Source of the DNA: Psettodes erumei
Taxonomy: Eukaryota > Chordata > Actinopteri > Pleuronectiformes > Psettodidae
Assembly: GCA_016785225.1 (NCBI GenBank)
Contig: JAFBJZ010000438.1
Location: 372,001-436,000 of the forward strand
DNA: 64,000 nt
Direction of reading: 5' to 3'
Shown here piece after piece: positions 55,911-64,000 of this stretch (position 1 is the first letter of the stretch; each line of letters opens with the position of its first letter). The notes under the pieces were generated by a model, which was not told where the DNA came from, did no database searches, and saw only the letters and a program-made list of their open reading frames with translations. The position numbers were made by a program, and so were the translations under genes.

Positions 55911-58900
55911 ACTGAGGTGCAATTTTTACCCAGCATTTTATGTAGAATCAACACTTCACTGCTCTTGCCTATTACTTTACTGTTCGCCTGCTTAAACACT
56001 GCCGGCTTTATACACATCAGCCCCCCCTCCCCTTTGTGTATTGCACTACCAGTTAAGGTACACACTCTTTAATAAGGTAAACAAGGGAAAGGTTAGACTG
56101 TCGTAAAATGTTAGCTACTTTCATTACTCCGCAGTGCGCTTTGATATCAAATCATAGATGTAGCAGATTTGATCAGTAGCTTTTGCCATGGTATTTCACC
56201 CATGTAGAATGAAAACCTATGGACTGTACATCTGCGTCTGAACATAGTTTGAAAGCTGTTAGTAGTTTTGATCATGAAATTAGCAATTAGTATAATTAGC
56301 ACCATTTCCATAAAATCTTCCTGACAGAGTTTTTTAATTGCCTGATGGACACCTTCGTTGCATTTTATAAATACATTAATGTAAGTTAGACATGATGGAG
56401 AAAACAGCCATGTTTACCTGTCATGCATCTGTTGTGAGATGTGAGAGGACTTCCTTGTAGTCTTCTTGACACTTTTTCCTTCACATATATGAAACCTGCA
56501 CCCCTGCCTCTATCTGTGTCTCTGCTGAGGTTCGTGGGTGCCACGTGGCTTTAATAGGTAGATGTGAACTATTTTGAATTTAATTAAGGGCCTGATGAGA
56601 AAAAAAAAACATAATGGGAGAAAATGCGGCAAGTTCTATCAACATTTGCACATGTGAGTGTGTGTGTGTGCAAGAGGGAGAAGGAGAGCGAGACAGTGAA
56701 TGAGAGAGAGAGAGAGATCTCAGGTTACAGCAGCATATGCTAAGCACTCAAAAACATACACAATGCCTTTGGTGAACAAGGTAGTTGGTATGCCCTTGGG
56801 AGGCAATTTAGATTGTGACTTAAGGCAATGTTGTGGCTTTGTGCGCAAGAGTGTGTGTTCCCTACATGTGAGCATGAGCCTCACTCTTGACGCTCCATTA
56901 AAACAGTAGTGGTGGGTAGATCTGGGTGGCCCTCCTGCAGACCCTCCACATCTGTGCCCCCCCCCACACACACACACACCACCACCACAGGACCGAGCCA
57001 GTTCCTCCATGCGTGGCTGCCTCTCCACATCCAGAATATCGGGGAGAATTTGTTGGATCCGTACTTCTTCGCCAGTCCAAATCTGAAGTAATTATACGCA
57101 GCTTCTCCTTAGCAATGGATTACAGAAAAGAGCGCCACCTACACAAACCCAAGGGGGAAAAAAAGACAGCAGCATTGCTCACACTGTGATAGACAGATGA
57201 TCTATGGGAGCACAGGAACAACACATTTAGCACTGAAGATAAATATACAAAAGCAAGATCTCACCAATTACTGTTTAAGGAAACTTTGACAGATATATAT
57301 ACACATATTTTAAAAAATTTAATGCAGCTCAGGATCACTTTAGTCAGCTGCGTAGAAACACACCTGAACTGAGCATAAAGTCTTTCTCTTTTTTAGATTT
57401 TTTTTGCTGGATTTAGGAAATGTATCCTCTATAATACCATAAATCATGGCTAAAAAGTCAAAGCTGGTCGCTGTCGGCTTCCCTCTCGGTCTCTCTGTGA
57501 GGCCTGGGCTCAGATGCCACTCACCAAGCTACTGCTTTAAAGGGGAGTGGCAGTCTTTCACTTCACATACTTTTAGTCGGCTTGATTATTTTTCTGGTGT
57601 TAAGCAGCGGGGGCTTCAAGACTGGATCAGATAACATCCTCTCCTATGCTGCATAGGCATCACTCAGTTTTCTGCTTCTGAGAAGAAATCTTGCTTGTTT
57701 GTTTTTTTAAAAACATAATTTATCTCCCATATAATATCCATCTATAACCATCTATGTGTCCTACCTTGTCTTCAGCTGGTATTACAGTGTCACATTTAAA
57801 AAGTGATAAAAAAAAAGAAAATTTAAAAAAGTGAGAGATTGATGTACACAAGAAATTACAGTTCATATATTTGTTAGATTACTCAGATGTCTAAATGACA
57901 TCACATCCTCACAGGAAGTCCTGAGGAAAAATAAAGCTGGGTTGGTGAGGAAAGGAGAATCGGTGCACAATATTTCAATGGGTGTTTCTCTTCTGTGTTG
58001 TAAACTTGTCAAGCTTCAAATGTGGGTGAAGGCGAATTTCCTGGTGTGTGTGCTTTGTTTACAGGCTCCAGTCGTCCCACCTTCCACGGAGCTGTCGGCG
58101 CTTTTCCTGACACTCCGGCATTTGTCGTGAGGAGCAGCAGTCGCACAGGTACGATCACACAATTGATCACAGCGAAAAAGGGGAGGATATTAAAGGTGTC
58201 TGTCATGCTCACACTGCGCCCGTGCACACTTCTTTTGTTTTTTATTTAAGTCTTCGCTTATCCAGGGAAAGTCAGTGGAGCTGGCACTTTTTTAAAGCAG
58301 CGCCATGCTTCTCTGTCACACTGTTTAGCCATTCTTGTTAGGGAGGGTCAGTGGCCTGCTCTGGAATACATCAAAGATATAGAAGATATAGAAGTTATTC
58401 CCAATCATCATGTCCTGTTTTTCAGCCAAGCAGATAGTTTGAATGGATGACCTCCTGGCCTGAAACTCTTCAGGCTTCTGTAAGACAATACAATACTCAT
58501 ATTGTTAGTATGGTAAGGTGGATGCAGGGTGCCAGAATGCCACCATGTTGAACTTGAACTTTGCAAATGGTCATGAAGCAACACTCTGACATACTTTACA
58601 CTGTGTTAGAGGTCCCATGAATGCCATATACTGTATGTTAGCAGACCTGCAAAAGATGTTGGTGATGTTGCAAACTGACACCCAATCAAACGCCTCTGAC
58701 TCGTGTTACTGCCACCAGCACTTCAGTTGGGGTTTGAAAACATATTATGGGATTAGAAACTTGTGTCAAATTCACTAAATCTCATTTGGGTTTCCAACAT
58801 GTTCAACAAACTGCATATATAAAAATTAAAACTCAATCATTTTTTTCAGCTGAAAAGGTAACACTGCAGTTTATAGTGGCAGCCTAATTAATGCTCACAA

Positions 58901-60120
58901 CCAGTATCTACACTCTGACAACAAGCTGAGCAGCATAAGATGACATGTTGATTAAATGTGTCTGACACACTGAAATAACAGCTGTGGCCTACTTATTGCA
59001 TATTTACAACCTTATTTTTCAGGAGCTACTCGCTCCAAATACTGCATGTCCACACACAGAACCACTGAAATTAAAGTATTAATTTGATATTCATTCAGAT
59101 TCAGATGAACTGGGGAGGTCTCCTGAAACTGATACAACACAATTAAGCTGGAATCTTTCTGTCAAAAATTTCTTCATTGAAAATGGAAAAGCACGAGTCA
59201 GTGCTGGTTTTGCACATCTGTGCATTGTGTGAATGGAACACTGGACCTAAATATATGAGGAAAGGCTGGTGTTTGTAGTAGTAGATAAAACAACAACAGC
59301 ATCATTAATTTGTTTCCTGGAAAGACAGGGGCGAGAATATGTATCACCTATTATAACATACATTGTACCCCGATAGAATCAACCCCGATTTTGTTCACTA
59401 TTCCATGACTCTGGAGCTGTAATATTTTAACACTATTGCAACCAGCTGCTATTTGCCAGTTAACAGCTCAGGTGTATGAGCTAACTACACTAAATTACAA
59501 ACTCCTGTTTCCTGTTCCTGCAGCGCTGAAATAGGGAAGATGCCTTGTGCAAATACATCAGCTCTCGAGTTGTTGGGAGGTTAACTGTTTTCCATGTGAG
59601 CTATATTTCTACTAAAGTGAGAACAGTCCTAGCTTCTCAGCTCCAATTAAAGCAGTTAACAAACAGTCTGTGTCACCAAAAGTAGTAGAAAGAGACAATT
59701 AAACCCAGATACAAAGTAACAGCATATATTAATGTGCATTAACTTCACATGGCTTTTAAAGAATGGCGTTCCATCAAATACATATCCAGTGTATGAAGAT
59801 GTATTGATATCCAAAGATGGAACTGGATAGATTTTGGGCTGTAACTCTATTCTTCAATATAAATCATCAGCATGACACTTCACCATCCACTTAAAATTTC
59901 TAAACCTTAAAAGTTTTCAGAAAGTGATACTGTCTTTGGAGAACTATTATGTCTATTTTACCAAAATATTCAGGAAAGTTCACACATGTCATATTCTGTT
60001 CCCGAAGTTCTCGTTTACTCACTTTTTGGACGACGCTAATCACCTGAAGTTATTAGCTTACTGGACAGTAATATTAGTAACCTCCCACCCACACATCCAC
60101 TGGACACCCCCCACACTCTC
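55910..60120. other. Long non-coding stretch, no gene recognised
   Basis: Mostly AT-rich unique sequence. Minor tracts are a GA run at 56702-56716, C/CA at 56957-56979, and A-rich DNA at 57808-57832. A CpG-bearing patch at 57000-57100 (GAATATCGGGGAGAATTTG onward) and one at 58060-58215 could be regulatory. No interspersed repeat was confidently recognised. Confidence 0.4.
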
Positions 60121-60125
60121 TTGCT

Positions 60126-60126
<1 letters not shown>

Positions 60127-60161
<35 letters not shown>
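60127..60161. repeat. (CA)n microsatellite
   Basis: About 17 CA units. The 131-codon frame across 59924-60319 owes its His-Thr run to this tract. Confidence 0.95.
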
Positions 60162-60162
<1 letters not shown>

Positions 60163-60499
60163 CCTGTCAGAAAGCCACAATGCTGTCAATTTCCCTCAAC
60201 GTAGCTTCAGGAGACGATTAGCAAACAGAAGTGACATGGTAAACAGGTGTAAGCCATTATATACCGAGAGCTGCAGGAGCTTGGCCACCCCATCTCTCAA
60301 TGGTGATGGGCTACTGTAGCGTGCACACGATAGGCGCATCGCCATGTGTGTCAGTGAGTGATGGTGGATCATATGACAAGTGCAAGGGAGGGATATGTCT
60401 ACTTTGTGGGGTTAGGATGCTACGTTGTGACGATCACCATCTCCGCCATTGTTGCAGTTTGTGTGGTAGGAGTTAGGCTCTAGTTTCATGCTTGTTCTC

Positions 60500-60725
60500 A
60501 GTACACGTCTCCCCTTCCTTTCTTTCCTCTTTCCAATAATCACTTGCACGCTCTCTGTATTCTTTTAATTGGTAATAGACCATCGCCCTGAGAGTCAGCT
60601 TCCTGAGAAACACAGAGAGAGATGAGGGGGTCAAGCCGCTTTGCAAAAATTGATTGCTTGTAAAGTGCTAATCAATTAAAACCTTTTTTCCTCTTGTGAA
60701 GCTGGAAAATTCATGTTATAACATT
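60500..60725. promoter_or_regulatory. Candidate regulatory element with TAAT cores
   Basis: TTTTAATTGGTAATAG at about 60565, AAATTGATTGCTTG at 60647-60660 and GCTAATCAATTAAAACC ending at 60683 (CAATTAA at 60673-60679) lie in repeat-free sequence. Several TAAT/ATTG cores within 120 bp fit homeodomain binding. Function inferred. Confidence 0.32.
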
Positions 60726-61199
60726 TATTATAAGATTCAGGACCGACAGGGATTAAACATGAAAGTATGTGGCAGCTGTCCTCTGCAGGACGAGCAAAGA
60801 CAACCAGCCTGTCTTCATTATCACTCTACATTCACATATGCCTCACTAGACTGAAAAATAGAGACCTATTTAACTAGAAATATTACATTCAGATTAAATT
60901 TCCTTTTGGCCATAAAAGATTTCATTCCCCTTTATTCTAATGTCCTTAATGATAATACAGTCAATACTACAGTCAAAGCATGCCTGGGTAACACTCTGTA
61001 ATGCTGCCTGCTTTAGAGCACATTTTGTGGGCTGCACTTTTATTAATCAAATATAGCACGAGTGAGTCATGTCTCTCTGGCTCGTGTCATATAGGAGGTA
61101 TGTGCCACAGATTTCCCTCATATTGGAAGCAGAGCAAACACATGCTCCCATTGACGTATTCTCACACCATTTCTCGCACAAAGCGCTCACACACAGACT

Positions 61200-61258
61200 T
61201 AAGGACACACACACACATCCACACATCCACAACCCCCCCCAACACACACACACAGATG
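61200..61258. repeat. CA-rich low-complexity tracts
   Basis: Short CA runs at 61205-61216 and 61242-61254 separated by CATCCACA words and a C run. Confidence 0.85.
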
Positions 61259-61416
61259 GCTTACATCGAAAGAGATTCGTAAACAGACGTTCACACACGC
61301 GCCCATATACACCCGGATGAGCATTTTACAGGGACAGGCGTAAAAACCTTTACACACCAAACCTGATGCTGAAAAAAGGGTAATGGCAGTTGCTTCCAAT
61401 GGATGGGTGTCTATAA

Positions 61417-61545
61417 CAGTGGTGGAAAGTAACTAAGTACATTTACTGAAGTGCTGTACAAGTTCAATATCAATATATTTTTATATTGTGTTATCAGTAC
61501 TTTCACTTTTACTTCTCAGGGATCTGAATTCTTTCTCCACCGCTG
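61417..61545 (+). mobile_element. Internally deleted MITE-like repeat with CAGTGGTGGAAAGTAA end
   Basis: The left end CAGTGGTGGAAAGTAACTAA followed by GTACATTTACT is, from memory, the terminal sequence of a very common fish DNA element. The right end, reverse complemented, reads CAGCGGTGGAGAAA, a diverged inverted copy. Only about 129 bp remain between the ends, far shorter than the usual element, so the interior is deleted. 'cactgttttt'-type interior is missing, while 'tttcacttttacttctcagg' remains. It is non-coding. No clear target-site duplication. Confidence 0.75.
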
Positions 61546-62109
61546 AAGTATAGAAAAACAGCAAATTCCCAAAACGAAATTGTGTTAGAAATCTTAAATT
61601 TGGAAATCACATCCTAATGAAAACCTGTTTAGATGTGACTGACACTATTTTACTGCCAGATACAGTCAAGTTAGTAAAGATTTTTGTGCATTCCAGGAGC
61701 GATTAAGCACAATTTTACTTTTTCACTGTTCATACATATGGTCCATTTGGTTCCTAAATCTTCATAGTGATTTCCTACATTTCCCACAATGCTTTCTAAC
61801 AGCCCTCAGAGAAAGGATTGTGAATGATTTACTTCATCTTTCTTTGATGGATGGACAGTGTCAGACAGTGATGAATTTTAGACCACTGGGGCTCACAGTG
61901 GACAAAGAGTTGTCACTATTCTGTTTGATTGTTCAATATTGAAGCATTTTTGTGTTACTTTGAGAACCACCAAACCTTGACTTGGATTCCACTGCTAGAA
62001 ATATCAATCTAGAGTCAGAAAAGAGCAGCCTGTGCTCCAATTTAGGTTGATTTGTTTCTTAATAAAAGAAGAACCCCATAAGGTGCAGGACCGGTGGGTG
62101 GAGAGGGGT

Positions 62110-62360
62110 CAGTTTTCCACAGCTTCCTCTTCAGTGTTGTCGGGTTGGGATTGTTACGGCTGCGTGGTGCTCTGCCCCGCTGGTATAAATACAACATGAT
62201 TGGCATCGCCGCTCTCTCCTTCTCTCCCCCTCTCTGACAGCCCTCATTTGCTGGAGGAGTGGCAGACTTGGTGGGAGTTAATGATTATAATTATTTAGCT
62301 TTTTTTTTACATTGTGGGATAATTATTTAAGAGGTTTGTGTAGTCATTGTTGTAATCAGT
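62110..62360. promoter_or_regulatory. Candidate regulatory element with TATA-like and TAATTA motifs
   Basis: Contains TATAAATA at 62184-62191 in a GC-richer setting, a pyrimidine-rich stretch (62210-62238), and TAATTA at 62288-62293. The region is repeat-free. Whether the TATA-like word works as a promoter cannot be said, as no exon-like segment follows. Confidence 0.25.
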
Positions 62361-62429
62361 AAAGAGAGATTACAGAAAATCCGCATGCCAACAGATGGTA
62401 CTTGGCTGTTGTTGTTGCTTCATATTAAA

Positions 62430-62785
62430 CCCCGTACGGCGCACTGGGTAGCAGGCAGGCAAGAGTGAGGGGACAGTCGTAAAGGGGCCAAATTGTCAAA
62501 CAATTTTTCCTTCATCATAAATCCATTTATCATATGGCTCCATCCTGGAGAAACAAGCAAATCAAAAGTAGTTAGCATTGTGTGTGCATTGAATCCCAAA
62601 CCAGCTATCCCACTAACATCTTCCCAAAGTGGTTCAGGGGTTGTGGTGGATTTACACAAACAGCATTCGACCGTAGAAGCCACTGCCCCCATGACTTTAT
62701 CTTTTAACACCGCCAGTGCATCGCTGCAGCCGTTCACAAGCAACCCATTCACAAAGAAGGTTGACATTCGTTAGCTCTGCTCCTC
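62430..62785. promoter_or_regulatory. Candidate conserved element, open on both strands
   Basis: A 350-bp unique block. The minus strand has a 115-codon ATG frame (62420-62767, starting MSTFFVNGLLVNG) with an internal acceptor-like TTTGCTTGTTTCTCCAG before GATGGAGCC. The plus strand has a 93-codon frame (62493-62774). I recognise no protein family in either. The left part is rich in AT motifs (CCATTTATCATATGGC, CATCATAAATCC). I favour a conserved non-coding element over a gene, with low certainty. Confidence 0.25.
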
Positions 62786-63021
62786 TGAGACACCAGCTGC
62801 TTCAGCCACCTCCTGGACAGCGAGCTGATGCCACTCTCTCTTATAATCATTGTTGCATATTATTTCTGTTTCACTTTTCCACCCATGAAAGAAACAGATA
62901 GATACATAGTGAGGTGAGGGCACTCGCTACCCAGGGTCGGGGAGCAGGAGGAACACCAAGGCTGCTGGCCTACATTCCTGACTAATTGTATAATTGGAAA
63001 AGCTCTCCAAATGAGCAAGCA

Positions 63022-63064
63022 ACCCCCCCCCCCTCCACTGAGCCCCCCCCCCCCCCTGAGCCCC

Positions 63065-63101
<37 letters not shown>

Positions 63102-63152
63102 TCACTTAACACCCCCTAACACCCCCATTCCCCACACACACACACACACACC
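63022..63152. repeat. Compound poly-C / (CA)n tract
   Basis: Three C runs (63022-63033, 63043-63056 and 63061-63067, with a TGAG word between the last two) followed by about 15 CA units, CTCA units, CACCCCCTAACACCCCC and another CA tract. This is the most complex simple-sequence block in the window and is likely to be assembly- and sequencing-error prone. Confidence 0.95.
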
Positions 63153-63820
63153 CTTCAAAGCAAATCACAAAAGAGCATTTTGGGAATGATAATAATTTCA
63201 AAAAGGGTCCATTATTAATCCCACACTCTAGCATCCCTGGCAGCAGCAGCTAGGCTGGTTAGCATACACACACACACTCTTATGACATACAGTAGTCTAT
63301 CTGATACATTGTAAAAGTGTTAAAGTTAAAGGAATGAGGTTCATTGGGGAAAATCACTAATTGAACTTTAATTTGAAATTGTAGAATTTTATTTTCTCAG
63401 TGAAGACCATTCACATATCAGCACTGATTTGTATTCATTGTTAAAATGGTAAAAATCAAAGCAGCAGAGGCAGAGATGTTCCTGAGTTTTTGCTCCCACA
63501 TCTTTTGAATTCCATGCCCCCACTTTGGAAAACAGGCTTTCTGTTATGAATTTGATGTCTTGCCTCTAAACTGAAATAACATGTGATAACAATGGCATTA
63601 CCATGACATCATTAGACTTTTTTTTAGAAAGCTCCTCCAAAGCCAGCCTACTTTACAACTCTTTTCACAGGTTATATATCACTCATTATAACAGGGAAAC
63701 GGAATCTTGTGTGCAAACTTTCTTTTCTTTTGAATTTTGTTTTGTAATGAATAAATAATATTAGAATAATATTATGCACAATAAGGGATGACCCACCTGT
63801 GCACTGTGGTGATGCTCATA
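63153..63820. other. Non-coding stretch, nothing recognised
   Basis: AT-rich with a short CA run at 63266-63277. No repeat family or gene seen. Confidence 0.4.
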
Positions 63821-63824
63821 TTTT

Positions 63825-64000
63825 ACTTTTAGTACTGGAGCTCATGGTCAAATTGGATTTCATGATTTATGGTCCCCTGCCACGTGCCGTTCATTTCCAT
63901 GGCTACTGAGGGACGGACGTGGGTGGGGATGATTTCTGAGGTCGACAGCAGTGTCTAACGGGATTGCGGGGTGCTGTTAAAACGAAGCCGTTAATTAATG
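63825..64000. promoter_or_regulatory. Candidate regulatory element at window edge
   Basis: Repeat-free sequence with AATTGGATTTCATGATTTATGG, CpG-bearing words (cacgtgccgttcatttcc, gggacggacgtgg) and TTAATTAA at the very end. It probably continues past the window. Regulatory role is inferred from motif content. Confidence 0.28.

Noticed and set aside
59924..60319. 131-codon plus-strand frame
   Set aside because: Its centre is the (CA)n tract read as His-Thr. No domains and no splice context.
62184..62191. TATAAATA as a core promoter
   Set aside because: No exon-like segment, start site or donor follows at a sensible distance. It is kept only as a motif within a candidate element.
1..64000. 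tRNA, rRNA, known microRNA hairpins, CRISPR arrays
   Set aside because: None recognised on reading. A covariance-model scan would be needed to exclude small RNAs.

Overview
The window looks like vertebrate nuclear DNA from a ray-finned fish, most likely a percomorph. The base composition is AT-leaning. There are dozens of CA/GT, CT/GA, GATA and compound microsatellites and G or C homopolymer runs, no bacterial-style gene packing, and no open reading frame that reads as a complete conserved protein. Several interspersed repeats match, from memory, families common in percomorph genomes. These are a Tc1-type transposon, a repeat carrying a 'ttgttgagatattt...ctggacc...gtggtgga' core, a family with 'gattaat' ends, and a CAGTGGTGGAAAGTAA-ended family. 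Organism and family names are inferences without database support.

Layout. 1-6 kb: intergenic or intronic DNA with candidate regulatory blocks. 6.1-6.4 kb: an almost complete interspersed repeat. 10.4-16 kb: a repeat-rich stretch. 19.7-23.2 kb: a transposon graveyard with a dead minus-strand Tc1 transposase and four or more other repeat pieces. 24.5-32.5 kb: mainly unique DNA with homeodomain-, POU- and E-box-like motifs, plus a second copy of a repeat seen at 13.8 kb. 33.0-35.1 kb: the clearest functional landmark, a CpG-bearing segment after long CT, G, CTGT and TTA tracts. It holds two good plus-strand splice donors (34,221 and 35,028) and small upstream ORFs, and resembles the promoter and non-coding first exon of a plus-strand gene. 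35-64 kb: probably first-intron or flanking DNA of that gene, with candidate conserved elements, microsatellites and repeats, including a 75-bp-arm foldback element at 50.5 kb.

I recognise no protein-coding gene, tRNA, rRNA or CRISPR array. The picture fits a gene-poor regulatory neighbourhood, as around vertebrate developmental regulators. That is inferred from texture and motifs. Conservation was not tested and the gene served is not identified. Candidate regulatory entries are therefore low confidence; the repeats and the Tc1 relic are the best supported calls.
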